NCBI GenBank assembly: GCA_016716965.1
Contig: JADJUP010000013.1
Span: 26,796-90,795, forward strand
Direction of reading: 5' to 3'
Origin: Sulfuritalea sp.
Lineage (GTDB): Bacteria; Pseudomonadota; Gammaproteobacteria; Burkholderiales; Rhodocyclaceae
Length of the DNA: 64,000 nucleotides
In this document: one piece after another, positions 55,527 through 64,000 of the stretch
Layout: each line of letters starts with the position of its first letter
Position numbering within the stretch: position 1 is the stretch's first letter
Made by a program: the position numbers and the translations under genes
Notes under the pieces: generated by a model
Databases searched by the model: none
What the model saw: the letters and a program-made list of their open reading frames with translations, nothing else
Told to the model about the DNA's origin: nothing

Positions 55527-57320
55527 ATGGATCACATCCGCAACTTCTCCATCATCGCCCACATCGACCACGGCAAATCGACCCTGGCCGATCGCATCAT
55601 CCATCGCTGCGGCGGCCTCTCCGACCGCGAGATGGAAGCGCAGGTGCTGGACTCGATGGACATCGAGCGCGAGCGTGGCATCACCATCAAGGCGCAGACC
55701 GCCGCGCTCTCCTACGTCGCCCGTGACGGCAAGACCTACAACCTGAACCTGATCGACACCCCGGGCCACGTCGACTTCTCCTATGAAGTCAGCCGCTCCC
55801 TGTCGGCCTGCGAAGGCGCGCTGCTGGTGGTCGATGCCTCGCAGGGCGTCGAGGCGCAGACCGTGGCCAACTGCTACACAGCGATCGAACTCGGCGTCGA
55901 CGTGGTGCCGGTGCTGAACAAGATCGACCTGCCTGCGGCCGACCCCGACAACGCCCGCCAGGAAATCGAAGACGTGATCGGCATCGACGCCACCGATGCC
56001 ATCCTCTGTTCGGCCAAGACTGGCCTCGGCGTGGATGACGTGCTGGAAGCCGTCATCGCCCGCATCCCGCCGCCAAAGGGCGATCCGGCGGCGCCGCTGA
56101 AGGCGCTGATCATCGATTCCTGGTTCGACAACTACGTCGGCGTCGTCATGCTGGTGCGCGTGGTTGATGGCACCCTGCGCGCCAAGGACAAGATCCTGCT
56201 GATGGCCGAAGGCTCGCAGCACCTCTGCGAACAGGTCGGCGTGTTTACGCCCAAGTCGGTGACGCGCCCCGAATTGCGCGCCGGCGAAGTCGGCTTCATC
56301 ATCTCCGGCATCAAGGAGCTCGATGCCGCCAAGGTGGGCGACACCGTCACCATCGCCGACCGGCGTGCTGCCGAGGCGCTGCCCGGCTTCAAGGAAATAA
56401 AGTCGCAGGTTTTCGCCGGCCTGTATCCGGTCGAATCCAACCAGTACGACAGCCTGCGCGACTCGCTCGAAAAGCTCAAGCTCAACGACGCCTCGCTGCA
56501 CTACGAGCCGGAAGTGTCGCAGGCGCTGGGCTTCGGCTTCCGTTGCGGCTTCCTTGGCCTCTTGCACATGGAGATCGTCCAGGAACGCCTGGAGCGCGAG
56601 TTCGACCAGGACCTGATTACCACGGCACCGACGGTGGTCTACGAAGTGCTGATGCGCGACGGCAGCACCATCCAGGTGGAGAACCCTGCCAAACTGCCGG
56701 AAATCCAGAAAATGGAGGAAATCCGCGAGCCCATCATCACCACCAAGATTTTCGTGCCGCAGGAATACCTCGGCGCCGTCATCACGCTGTGCGAAAGCAA
56801 GCGCGGCTCGCAGGTGAACATGGCTTACCACGGCCGCCAGGTGCAGCTCACCTACGACATGCCGATGGCCGAAGTGGTCATGGATTTCTTCGACAAGCTG
56901 AAATCCGTATCGCGCGGTTACGCCTCGCTCGATTACGAATTCAAGGAGTACCGCTCCGCCGACGTCGTCAAGCTCGACGTGCTGATCAACGGCGACAAGG
57001 TCGATGCCCTGTCGCTGATCGTGCATCGCGCCAACGCGCCGTATCGCGGCCGCGAGCTGGCGGCCAAGATGCGCGAGCTGATTCCGCGCCAGATGTACGA
57101 CGTGGCGATCCAGGCCGCGATCGGCTCTACCATCGTCGCCCGCGAAAACGTCAAGGCCATGCGCAAGGACGTGCTGGCCAAGTGCTACGGCGGCGACATC
57201 ACGCGCAAGAAGAAGCTGCTGGAAAAGCAGAAGGCCGGCAAGAAGCGCATGAAGCAGGTCGGCAGCGTCGAGATTCCCCAGGAAGCCTTCCTTGCGGTAC
57301 TGCGTGTCGGTGACAAATAA
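55527..57320 (+). CDS. lepA: Elongation factor 4
   Basis: This 597-residue translational GTPase back-translocates stalled ribosomes. The GTP site AHIDHGKSTLADR, the switch DTPGHVDF and NKIDLP are visible, and the LepA-specific C-terminal domain ends with KKLLEKQKAGKKRMKQVG. It starts the lepA-lepB-rnc-era-recO-pdxJ-acpS-nagZ gene row. Confidence 0.98.
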   Translation: MDHIRNFSIIAHIDHGKSTLADRIIHRCGGLSDREMEAQVLDSMDIERERGITIKAQTAALSYVARDGKTYNLNLIDTPGHVDFSYEVSRSLSACEGALLVVDASQGVEAQTVANCYTAIELGVDVVPVLNKIDLPAADPDNARQEIEDVIGIDATDAILCSAKTGLGVDDVLEAVIARIPPPKGDPAAPLKALIIDSWFDNYVGVVMLVRVVDGTLRAKDKILLMAEGSQHLCEQVGVFTPKSVTRPELRAGEVGFIISGIKELDAAKVGDTVTIADRRAAEALPGFKEIKSQVFAGLYPVESNQYDSLRDSLEKLKLNDASLHYEPEVSQALGFGFRCGFLGLLHMEIVQERLEREFDQDLITTAPTVVYEVLMRDGSTIQVENPAKLPEIQKMEEIREPIITTKIFVPQEYLGAVITLCESKRGSQVNMAYHGRQVQLTYDMPMAEVVMDFFDKLKSVSRGYASLDYEFKEYRSADVVKLDVLINGDKVDALSLIVHRANAPYRGRELAAKMRELIPRQMYDVAIQAAIGSTIVARENVKAMRKDVLAKCYGGDITRKKKLLEKQKAGKKRMKQVGSVEIPQEAFLAVLRVGDK

Positions 57321-57328
57321 GGCCAGCC

Positions 57329-58117
57329 ATGAATTTTGCCCTCATCCTTTTCGTGCTCGTTCTCTTCACCGGCGTCATCTGGGCCTTCGACCATTTCCAC
57401 GCCCGCAAGAAGCGTCCGGCCGATGCTCCCGATCCGTGGTGGGTCGAATACGGCGGCAGCTTCTTTCCGGTCATCCTGGCCGTGTTCCTGCTGCGCTCCT
57501 TCCTCGTCGAGCCCTTCAAGATTCCGTCCGGCTCCATGATTCCGACCCTGCTGGTCGGCGACTTCATCCTGGTCAACAAGTACACCTATGGCGTACGGCT
57601 GCCGGTAATCAACAAGAAAGTCGTCGAACTCAATTCGCCGCAGCGTGGCGACGTGGTCGTCTTCCGTTATCCGCCGGACCCCTCGCTGGACTACATCAAG
57701 CGCGTGGTCGGCGTGCCCGGCGACAAGGTGGAATACCGCAACAAGAAGCTCAGCATCAACGGCAAGGAAATCGTGCAGAAGAAGACCGAGGACTACCTCG
57801 ACCGTGACCGCCTGTTTTATACCCCTCGCTTCGTCGAGTCGCTCGGCAGTGTCGAGCACGAGATACTGGTAGAGGCCGAGGCGCCCTCGTTCATCCAGCA
57901 TCCGGGGCGCTTTCCGAATGCGGAAAAATGTAACTACAATAGCGAAGGCGTGAGTTGCGAGGTTCCGCCGGGGCACTATTTCATGATGGGCGACAACCGC
58001 GACAATTCGCAGGACAGCCGTTTCTGGGGCTTCGTTCCCGACGAAAACCTGGTCGGCAAGGCGTTTTTCATCTGGTTCAATTTTTCCGATCTGAAACGGA
58101 TCGGATCGTTTCGCTAG
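57329..58117 (+). CDS. lepB: Signal peptidase I
   Basis: This 262-residue inner-membrane protease removes signal peptides from exported proteins. Two N-terminal helices anchor it. The catalytic serine lies in IPSGSMIPTLLVGD and the lysine in DYIKRVVGVPGD; MGDNRDNSQDSRFWG is the conserved box E. It starts eight bases after lepA. Confidence 0.97.
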   Translation: MNFALILFVLVLFTGVIWAFDHFHARKKRPADAPDPWWVEYGGSFFPVILAVFLLRSFLVEPFKIPSGSMIPTLLVGDFILVNKYTYGVRLPVINKKVVELNSPQRGDVVVFRYPPDPSLDYIKRVVGVPGDKVEYRNKKLSINGKEIVQKKTEDYLDRDRLFYTPRFVESLGSVEHEILVEAEAPSFIQHPGRFPNAEKCNYNSEGVSCEVPPGHYFMMGDNRDNSQDSRFWGFVPDENLVGKAFFIWFNFSDLKRIGSFR

Positions 58118-58125
58118 GGGATGAC

Positions 58126-58482
58126 ATGAAACATCAGCGTGGTCTCAGTCTGAATGGCATGATGATCGGCAGCGCGGTCCTTGCGGTGCTCGCGCTCTTG
58201 GCGATGAAGGCGGTGCCTCCCTGGATCGAGTACGCCAATGCGCTCAAGGCGATCAAGGGCACTGCCGCCGACTCCAGCCTCAAGGAGGCGTCGGTGGCGC
58301 AGGTCCGTCTCGCGTTCAGCAAGCGTGCCGACATGGACGACGTCAAGAGCGTGCGGCCGAACGACCTCGACATCACCAAGGAAGGTGGCGAACTGGTGAT
58401 TTCCTTCGCCTACACCGCCAAGGTGCCGCTTTTCAAGAACACCAGCCTCGTTTTCGATTTCGAGGGCAGCAGCGCCAATTAA
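58126..58482 (+). CDS. DUF4845 family protein
   Basis: This 118-residue protein has one N-terminal membrane helix (MKHQRGLSLNGMMIGSAVLA onwards) that looks like a pilin-type start but belongs to DUF4845, found between lepB and rnc in betaproteobacteria. The rest should be periplasmic. Its role is unknown. It overlaps rnc by one base. Confidence 0.87.
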   Translation: MKHQRGLSLNGMMIGSAVLAVLALLAMKAVPPWIEYANALKAIKGTAADSSLKEASVAQVRLAFSKRADMDDVKSVRPNDLDITKEGGELVISFAYTAKVPLFKNTSLVFDFEGSSAN

Positions 58483-59150
58483 TGAAGCAGGAGCGCCTGG
58501 AGGCGGCCCTCGGCCACGTATTTGGCCGTCAGGATTTGCTGCGTCAGGCGCTTACCCATCGCAGCTTCGGCGTTCCGAACAATGAACGCCTCGAATTCCT
58601 CGGCGACTCGGTCCTCAACTGCGTCGTCGCCGCTGCGCTCCACGACCGTTTTTCAGCGCTGCGCGAAGGCGAACTTTCACGCATGCGCGCCAGCCTGGTG
58701 CGCCAGGAAACCCTGGCTGGCATCGCCCGGGAACTGGCACTGGGAAGCTTCCTGCGACTCGGCGAAGGCGAGCTGAGAAGTGGTGGCGCGCAACGGCCGT
58801 CGATTCTGGCCGATGCACTGGAGGCACTGATCGGCGCGATCTACCTCGATGCCGGATTCGACTCGGCGCGCGTCGTCGTCGAGCGCCTTTGCGAGCCGGC
58901 TATCGCCGGGATCGATCCGGCGGCGCCCGGCAAGGATCCGAAAACAGCGCTGCAGGAAATCCTCCAGGGGCGCCACTTGCCGCTGCCGCGCTATGCATTG
59001 CTGGCCACGCGCGGCGAAGCGCACGCGCAGGAGTTTGAAATCGAATGCCTGGTGCCGGAACTTGGCATCCGCAGCACCGGGGTCGGCGGCAGCCGGCGCA
59101 TCGCCGAACAGCAGGCCGCGCAGCGCGCCATCGCCGAGATAAAACCATGA
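58482..59150 (+). CDS. rnc: Ribonuclease III
   Basis: This 222-residue endonuclease cuts double-stranded RNA in rRNA maturation. The nuclease signature is NERLEFLGDSVLN, the second acidic pair lies in DALEALIGAIYLD, and a double-stranded RNA binding domain covers about residues 152-220. It overlaps the DUF4845 gene and era. Confidence 0.96.
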   Translation: MKQERLEAALGHVFGRQDLLRQALTHRSFGVPNNERLEFLGDSVLNCVVAAALHDRFSALREGELSRMRASLVRQETLAGIARELALGSFLRLGEGELRSGGAQRPSILADALEALIGAIYLDAGFDSARVVVERLCEPAIAGIDPAAPGKDPKTALQEILQGRHLPLPRYALLATRGEAHAQEFEIECLVPELGIRSTGVGGSRRIAEQQAAQRAIAEIKP

Positions 59151-60034
59151 CATCCACCTTTCGCACCGGCTACCTGGCCGTGATCGGCCGGCCCAACGTC
59201 GGCAAGTCCACGCTGACCAACCGCCTGGTCGGCGCCAAGATCAGCATCACCTCGAAGAAGGCGCAGACCACGCGCCATCGCATCCACGGCATCCTCACCA
59301 CCGACGAGGCGCAGTTCATCTTCGTCGATACGCCGGGCTTCCAGATGGCGCACAAGAACGCCCTCAATCGCCTGATGAACCGCAGCGTGACCTCGACCTT
59401 CGCCGATGTCGACGTGATCCTGCTGGTCGTCGAGGCCGGCAACTGGGGCAATGGCGAGGCCGAAATCCTGCGCATGCTGCCGGCCGGCACGCCGGTGCTG
59501 CTGGTCATCAACAAGATCGACCGGCTCGCCGACAAGAAGGAACTGCTGCCCTTCATCGCCAAGGTGTCCGCCCTGCACGACTTTGCCGAACTGGTGCCGC
59601 TGTCGGCGGAAAAGGGCATCGGCACCGACGAGTTGCTGACCACCGTGGCCCGCTACCTGCCGGAAGGCCCGCCGGTATTCGACGCCGACGACATCACCGA
59701 CCGCTCCGAGCGCTTCATGGCGTCCGAGATCCTGCGCGAAAAGCTGTTCCGCAACCTCGGCGAGGAACTGCCCTACGGCATCGCCGTGGAAATAGAGAAG
59801 TTCGAGCAGGAAGGCGACCTGCGCCGCATCCACGCCGCCGTCATCGTCGATCGTTCCGGCCATCGTGCCATCGTCATCGGCAAGGGCGGCGAACGCCTCA
59901 AGCGCATCTCCACCGACGCGCGCAAGGAAATGGAAACCCTGTTCGGCGGCAAGGTCTGGCTCGAAACCTGGGTCAAGGTCAAGGGCGGCTGGGCCGACGA
60001 CGAGCGGGCGCTCAAGTCTCTCGGCTACGACTGA
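59147..60034 (+). CDS. era: GTPase Era
   Basis: This 295-residue GTPase is needed for 30S assembly. The GTP motifs are GRPNVGKST, DTPG and NKID, and the C-terminal KH domain has VIGKGGERLKRISTDARKEME. ATG 59147 overlaps the rnc stop. Confidence 0.97.
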   Translation: MTSTFRTGYLAVIGRPNVGKSTLTNRLVGAKISITSKKAQTTRHRIHGILTTDEAQFIFVDTPGFQMAHKNALNRLMNRSVTSTFADVDVILLVVEAGNWGNGEAEILRMLPAGTPVLLVINKIDRLADKKELLPFIAKVSALHDFAELVPLSAEKGIGTDELLTTVARYLPEGPPVFDADDITDRSERFMASEILREKLFRNLGEELPYGIAVEIEKFEQEGDLRRIHAAVIVDRSGHRAIVIGKGGERLKRISTDARKEMETLFGGKVWLETWVKVKGGWADDERALKSLGYD

Positions 60035-60038
60035 GTTC

Positions 60039-60776
60039 GTGAGCAGCAAGCGCGTCGACGGGCAGGCCGCCTACGTCCTGCACCTGCATCCCTATAGCGA
60101 GACCAGCCTGGTCGTTGACATCTTCAGTCGCGACCACGGCCGTGTGCCGCTTTTGGCGCGCGGCGCGCGGCGTCCGCGCTCGGCCATGCGCGGCGTGTTG
60201 ATGTCCTTCCAGCCGCTGGAGCTCGGCTGGTTCGGCGGCGGCGAGGTAAAGACCCTGGCCAAGGCCGAGTGGCTGGGCGGCATGCCGCTCCTGGGCGGGC
60301 GCTGCCTGCTGCTGGGCTACTACCTCAACGAACTGCTGCTCAAGATGCTGCCGCGCGAAGACGCCCATGCCGCCCTGTTCGACGCCTATGCCGCCGCGCT
60401 GCAGGCGCTGGCCGCCGGCAGCGACGACGCGCCGGAGCTGCGCCGTTTCGAGAAGACCCTGCTGCGCGAACTCGGCTACGGCCTGACGCTGGAGACCGAC
60501 GTCGAGACCGGCCAGCCGGTGGTGGCGGACCGGCAATACGAGTTTCTCATCGAGCGCGGGCCGGTGGCCACAAGAGTCGGCGCCGGCGACACGGCGTCCG
60601 GCGCTGAAATCCCGGCGCTGTCGGGCAAGACCCTGCTCGACATGGCCGCCGACGACTATTCCGACCCGCGCACGCGGCTCGAAAGCCGGCGCCTGATGCG
60701 CCAGCTGATCTCGCACCACCTCGGCGGCAAGAGCCTGCAGTCGCGCCGCGTGTTCATCGAATTGCAGGAGCTATAA
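60039..60776 (+). CDS. recO: DNA repair protein RecO
   Basis: This 245-residue protein loads RecA with RecF and RecR. The N-terminal OB fold starts VSSKRVDGQAAYVLHLHPYSETSLVV, followed by GARRPRSAM and the helical zinc-less C-terminal domain. The start is GTG. In the middle, VATRVGAGDTASGAEIPALSG contains an insertion encoded by a dispersed repeat copy (60572-60595). The frame stays open. Confidence 0.92.
   Translation: MSSKRVDGQAAYVLHLHPYSETSLVVDIFSRDHGRVPLLARGARRPRSAMRGVLMSFQPLELGWFGGGEVKTLAKAEWLGGMPLLGGRCLLLGYYLNELLLKMLPREDAHAALFDAYAAALQALAAGSDDAPELRRFEKTLLRELGYGLTLETDVETGQPVVADRQYEFLIERGPVATRVGAGDTASGAEIPALSGKTLLDMAADDYSDPRTRLESRRLMRQLISHHLGGKSLQSRRVFIELQEL
60572..60595 (+). repeat. Dispersed repeat copy 8
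   Basis: AAGAGTCGGCGCCGGCG followed by ACACGGC, in sense orientation inside recO, encoding RVGAGDTA at a poorly conserved site. Confidence 0.55.
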
Positions 60777-60801
60777 ACTTGGGCAGGGAGGCAACACCAA
60801 A

Positions 60802-61551
60802 ATGATCGAACTCGGCGTAAACATCGACCACGTCGCCACGGTGCGCGAAGCGCGCAAGGGCCACGAACCGGACCCGGTCTGGGCGGCCGTCGAAGCCCAC
60901 CTCGGCGGCGCCGACGGCATCACCGTGCATCTGCGCGAGGATCGCCGCCACATCCAGGACCACGACGTGCGCCGCCTGCGCGAACTCACCCACATCAAGC
61001 TCAACCTCGAAATGGCGGCCACCGACGAGATGGTCGGCATCGCCTGCGCGCTCAGGCCCGAGATGGCCATGCTGGTGCCCGAAGGCCGACACGAAATCAC
61101 CACCGAAGGCGGGCTCGACGTCGCCGGCCAGGAGGCGCGCCTGCGCGACGTGGTGGCGCGCTTGCGCGACGCCGGCATCGTCACCAGCACCTTCATCGAT
61201 GCCGAACTGCCGCAGGTCGAAGCCGCCGCCCGCATCGGCGTGCGCGTCTGCGAGATCCACACCGGGCCCTACGCCCACGCCTTCTTCAACCAGGGCCGCG
61301 ACAACGAAAGCCCGGCGGTGCTCACCGAACTGGACAAGATCCGCAAGGCGGGCGCCGCGATCCGTGCCGCCGGCATGCGCTTCAACGCCGGCCATGCGCT
61401 CAACTACTTCAACGTGCAGCCCGTCGCCGCGCTGCCGGGCATCCGCGAACTGCACATCGGGCACGCCATCGTCAGCCGCGCCATCTTCGTCGGCATGCGC
61501 GAAGCCGTCGCCGAAATGAAGCGCCTGATGCGGGAAGCGCAGTGCGGATGA
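60802..61551 (+). CDS. pdxJ: Pyridoxine 5'-phosphate synthase
   Basis: This 249-residue enzyme closes the pyridoxine ring in vitamin B6 synthesis, the cofactor used by Alr. MIELGVNIDHVATVREARKG, ADGITVHLREDRRHI, LNLEMA and FNAGHALNYFNV are conserved. It starts 25 bases after recO. Confidence 0.97.
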   Translation: MIELGVNIDHVATVREARKGHEPDPVWAAVEAHLGGADGITVHLREDRRHIQDHDVRRLRELTHIKLNLEMAATDEMVGIACALRPEMAMLVPEGRHEITTEGGLDVAGQEARLRDVVARLRDAGIVTSTFIDAELPQVEAAARIGVRVCEIHTGPYAHAFFNQGRDNESPAVLTELDKIRKAGAAIRAAGMRFNAGHALNYFNVQPVAALPGIRELHIGHAIVSRAIFVGMREAVAEMKRLMREAQCG

Positions 61552-61564
61552 AGGCGCCCCGCCC

Positions 61565-61942
61565 ATGATCTTCGGCGTAGGGACCGACATCGTCGCGGTG
61601 AAGCGCATGGCCGACTACTTCCAGCGCCACGGCGAGCGCGGCCTGGAAAAGATGCTGGCGCCGGCCGAACGCGAGGCCTGCCGCACCAGCCCCGATCCCG
61701 CGCTCTTCCTCGCCAAGCGCTTTGCCGCCAAGGAAGCGCTGGGCAAGGCGTTCGGCACCGGCGTGCGCGATCCCGTGCTGCTGCCCGACATCGCCGTCGA
61801 ACACGACGCGCTCGGCAAGCCTTTCTTCAGCTACTCGCCCAGGCTAGCCGCGCATTTTGCCGAACGCGGACTCGCTGCCCACCTTTCCATCAGCGACGAG
61901 CAGGACTACGCCGTCGCCTTCGTCATCCTGGAGAAGCCATGA
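61565..61942 (+). CDS. acpS: Holo-[acyl-carrier-protein] synthase
   Basis: This 125-residue enzyme transfers phosphopantetheine to AcpP. The metal-binding GVGTDIVAVKRM and FLAKRFAAKEALGKAFGTG are diagnostic. It overlaps nagZ by four bases. Confidence 0.96.
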   Translation: MIFGVGTDIVAVKRMADYFQRHGERGLEKMLAPAEREACRTSPDPALFLAKRFAAKEALGKAFGTGVRDPVLLPDIAVEHDALGKPFFSYSPRLAAHFAERGLAAHLSISDEQDYAVAFVILEKP

Positions 61943-62943
61943 AATCACTGCCACTCGGCCCGCTGATGATCGACGTCGCCGGCCTCGAACTGACCGACGC
62001 CGAGCGCGAGCGCCTGGCGCAGCCGCTGGTCGGCGGCGTCATCCTGTTCAAGCACAACTACCGCGACACGCAGCAGCTCACCGCGCTGTGCGCCGCCATC
62101 CACGACCTGCGCAGCCCGGCGCTGCCGATCGCCATCGACCACGAAGGCGGCCGCGTGCAGCGCTGCCGCGAAGGCTTCACCCACGTGCCGCCGATGCGCC
62201 GCCTGGGCGAACTGTGGGACACCGATCCCGTCGCCGCGCGCCGCGCCGCCGCCGACCTCGGCTACCTGCTGGCCGCCGAGCTGCGCGCCTGCGGCGTCGA
62301 TTACTCCTTCACCCCGGTGCTCGACCTCGACTGGGGCCCCAGCGGCGTCATCGGCGACCGCGCCTTCCACAAGAACCCGGAGGCCGTCGCCGAGCTTGCC
62401 GGCGAACTGATCGCGGGCCTGCGCGCCGCCGGCATGGGCTGTTGCGGCAAGCACTTCCCCGGCCACGGCTGGGTCGCCGCCGATTCCCACCTCGCCATCC
62501 CGGTCGACGAGCGCAGCCTGGCCGAGATGGAGCCCGACCTCACGCCCTACCGTCGCCTCACGCTCGACGGCGTGATGCCGGCCCACGTCATCTACCCCAA
62601 GGTCGATCCGCGTCCCGCCGGCTTCTCGCCGGTCTGGCTGGAAAAGCTGCGCAAGGAATTCAAGTTTGACGGCGTCATCTTCAGCGACGACCTCTCGATG
62701 GAAGGCGCCGCCTTCGCCGGCAACATGGTGCAACGCGCCGAAGCCGCCTGGGCCGCCGGCTGCGACATGCTGCTGATCTGCAACGCGCCGGATGCCGTGG
62801 CCGACGTGCTGGCCAACTGGAAGCCGGTGCCCGATCCGGTTCGGGCGGCAAGGATCGCGCGCATCGTGCCGGGTTCGGCGTGGCGCCAGGACGCGACGCG
62901 CTACGCGGCGGGCAGGGCGGCGGTGGACAGCCTCACGGCCTGA
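61939..62943 (+). CDS. nagZ: Beta-N-acetylhexosaminidase
   Basis: This 334-residue family 3 glycosidase removes N-acetylglucosamine from muropeptides in peptidoglycan recycling. The sequence shows IDHEGGRVQR, the family signature GKHFPGHGWVAADSH with the catalytic His, and the nucleophile Asp in FSDDLSMEGA. It is the last gene of the lepA row; the IS element follows. Confidence 0.96.
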   Translation: MKSLPLGPLMIDVAGLELTDAERERLAQPLVGGVILFKHNYRDTQQLTALCAAIHDLRSPALPIAIDHEGGRVQRCREGFTHVPPMRRLGELWDTDPVAARRAAADLGYLLAAELRACGVDYSFTPVLDLDWGPSGVIGDRAFHKNPEAVAELAGELIAGLRAAGMGCCGKHFPGHGWVAADSHLAIPVDERSLAEMEPDLTPYRRLTLDGVMPAHVIYPKVDPRPAGFSPVWLEKLRKEFKFDGVIFSDDLSMEGAAFAGNMVQRAEAAWAAGCDMLLICNAPDAVADVLANWKPVPDPVRAARIARIVPGSAWRQDATRYAAGRAAVDSLTA

Positions 62944-62962
62944 AGCGCGACGGCGCGCCGGC

Positions 62963-62986
62963 AAAAGTCGGCGCTGGTGACACGGC
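62963..62986 (+). repeat. Dispersed repeat copy 9
   Basis: AAAAGTCGGCGCTGGTG followed by ACACGGC, in the gap between nagZ and the insertion sequence. Confidence 0.55.
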
Positions 62987-63051
62987 GGTTTGGCTGTCGC
63001 GGGTTTTTAGACTTGTCCGGTTCTGTAGCACATGAATTGTCCGCTTTTTCT

Positions 63052-63106
63052 GTTGGGGGCGGGAAGCGGCGGAGGGCGTAGCCCGAAGCCGGTTTCCGCC
63101 CCCAAC
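63052..63106 (-). terminator. GC-rich hairpin after the transposase
   Basis: An 11-base inverted repeat (GTTGGGGGCGG with CCGCCCCCAAC) encloses a smaller GGGC/GCCC hairpin. It lies 20 bases after the transposase stop and could end its transcript or shield it from outside transcription. The T-rich stretch after it on the minus strand is weak. Confidence 0.4.
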
Positions 63107-63125
63107 GGCGCGCTTGGTGGACGGT

Positions 63126-64000
63126 TCAGGCGGCCTGTGGCAAGTCATCAGTGATGGGCCTGCCGTCGGGAGTGAAATAAGCCAATCCACGTGGCCCATG
63201 AAACAGCGCGAGCGCCCCATTGGCATAACGATTCACGCGCACCCGCGCCTTGACGTAGTGGCAGCGATGCTGGTCTGCCGGAATCTGCAGGCTCAGCCCC
63301 TCGAAGCGCACACAGTTGTCGTTGCCCACGGTGCGCTCGTACTGCTCGCACAGGATGTCCTCCAGACTGCCCCCGATCCAAGGGATGAAGGCCGAACCCG
63401 CCTCCATCGCCGGCACGGCGAACTCGGCGTTGAAGGCGGGTAGGTAGCGCTCCTGCAGGTAGCGATTGGCGGTCGCCATGTCGGTGATCCCGGCCAGCGC
63501 CAATTCCTGCGGCAAGCGCCCTTGATGCGTGCCAAAGGCCCGTTCCGAACGTCCTCGCGCCTCGGGTGAGTAGGCGGCGATCATCTCGATGCCCAATTGC
63601 TTCATGGCGCGGCCAAACTGGGTGAGGTTCTCTTTATCCACCTTGCCGTCCGCCTCCGGCGTGGTCCAGTAATGGCTGCCCCGGTCGCTGTAGAACGAGC
63701 TGAACAAGCCCTGGGCCTCAATGACCTCCTGCACGCCCCGGAAGCTGCTCGCCGTGCCTTCCTCGTCGACGAAGAACATCGAGTAGTGCCAACTGGTGGC
63801 GTCGTCCATCGTGACGATCAGGTCCCACTTCTGCCCAACGACCCATTCGTGGTTGCTGCCGTCCTGGTGGATCATCATTCCTGACAGGGCCGACCGCTCC
63901 CGTCGTTTCCGATGCGCGCCGCGCTTCTCCCACTTCGGGACCAGCTTTGCTCCTTGCAGACGCTTTTTGACCCAGGTGTAGCTGCGTGTGCCACCTTCCC
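63126..64000 (-). CDS. ISNCY-type DDE transposase, 5' end beyond window
   Basis: About 291 codons are visible on the minus strand, reading in from the right edge (TRSYTWVKKRLQ) to the stop at 63126. The integrase core shows MMIHQDGSNHEW, LIVTMDDATSW, FYSDRGSHYWT and SPEARGRSERAFGTHQGRLPQEL, which fits the acidic DDE residues of ISNCY/IS1202-like transposases. The frame is intact in the visible part. Confidence 0.82.
   Translation of the reverse strand, partial: EGGTRSYTWVKKRLQGAKLVPKWEKRGAHRKRRERSALSGMMIHQDGSNHEWVVGQKWDLIVTMDDATSWHYSMFFVDEEGTASSFRGVQEVIEAQGLFSSFYSDRGSHYWTTPEADGKVDKENLTQFGRAMKQLGIEMIAAYSPEARGRSERAFGTHQGRLPQELALAGITDMATANRYLQERYLPAFNAEFAVPAMEAGSAFIPWIGGSLEDILCEQYERTVGNDNCVRFEGLSLQIPADQHRCHYVKARVRVNRYANGALALFHGPRGLAYFTPDGRPITDDLPQAA

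Larger units (their letters stand above)
63006..64000 (-). mobile_element. Insertion sequence, 3' end, ISNCY-like, cut by window edge
   Basis: The element holds a transposase gene on the minus strand that runs out of the window. Its outer end probably lies near 63006-63012, where two direct repeats of TTGTCCG (63013-63019 and 63037-63043) begin. They may be transposase binding sites. The exact boundary and target duplication need the other end. Confidence 0.65.

Overview
The window looks like chromosomal DNA of a GC-rich betaproteobacterium, most probably of the order Rhodocyclales. This rests on the housekeeping gene order (rpmF-plsX-fabHDG-acpP-fabF, nadB, rpoE-rseABC-mucD, lepA-lepB-rnc-era-recO-pdxJ-acpS-nagZ), a betaproteobacterial DUF2863 gene and an NAD-type isocitrate dehydrogenase. 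The species cannot be told from the sequence. I saw no rRNA, tRNA or CRISPR array.

Region by region. 1-7.3 kb: a partial lysophospholipid transporter (lplT), a LysR regulator, alanine racemase, radA with an apparent one-base frameshift, and a large FtsX-type permease. 7.4-11.3 kb: a tightly coupled minus-strand cassette of a RavA-like MoxR ATPase, a ViaA-like VWA protein and a DUF364 (putative metal-chelation) protein; the start of the last gene is interrupted by a 63-base tract that is all G except one C. 11.5-21.3 kb: a hybrid histidine kinase, a PlsB-like acyltransferase, icd, a diguanylate cyclase with a c-type haem motif, tex and a CnoX-type thioredoxin. 21.4-24 kb: an AT-rich signalling island with a sigma70 promoter and c-di-GMP-I riboswitch ahead of a small exported protein, divergent from an HTH-receiver protein and followed by a second diguanylate cyclase. 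24.2-37.2 kb: purL, an msrB-yciB-yciI-bolA-ppi operon, dadA, DUF2863, a Pit phosphate transporter with its PhoU-like partner, a YkgJ protein, an EamA exporter and AzlCD.

37.2-41.5 kb is the most notable metabolic locus. It holds senA, senB and senC (selenoneine synthase, selenosugar synthase, selenophosphate synthetase) next to egtD (histidine trimethylase). Together they encode a complete route from histidine and selenide to selenoneine. senA and senB are divergent with start codons that overlap by two bases. 41.5-49.5 kb holds maf and a tetrapyrrole methylase (in one operon with egtD) and then the fatty-acid synthesis cluster. 49.5-62.9 kb holds nadB, the sigma-E envelope-stress operon ending in a DegP-type protease, a glutaredoxin-like gene without a standard start codon, and the lepA-to-nagZ translation, ribosome and cofactor operon. 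The right edge is the 3' end of an insertion sequence with an ISNCY-type transposase.

Across the window there are nine copies of an imperfect 21-25 base repeat (core AGTCGGCGCYGRYG followed by ACGG). Some lie between genes and some inside reading frames, where they add short peptide insertions. They look like a small dispersed repeat family.
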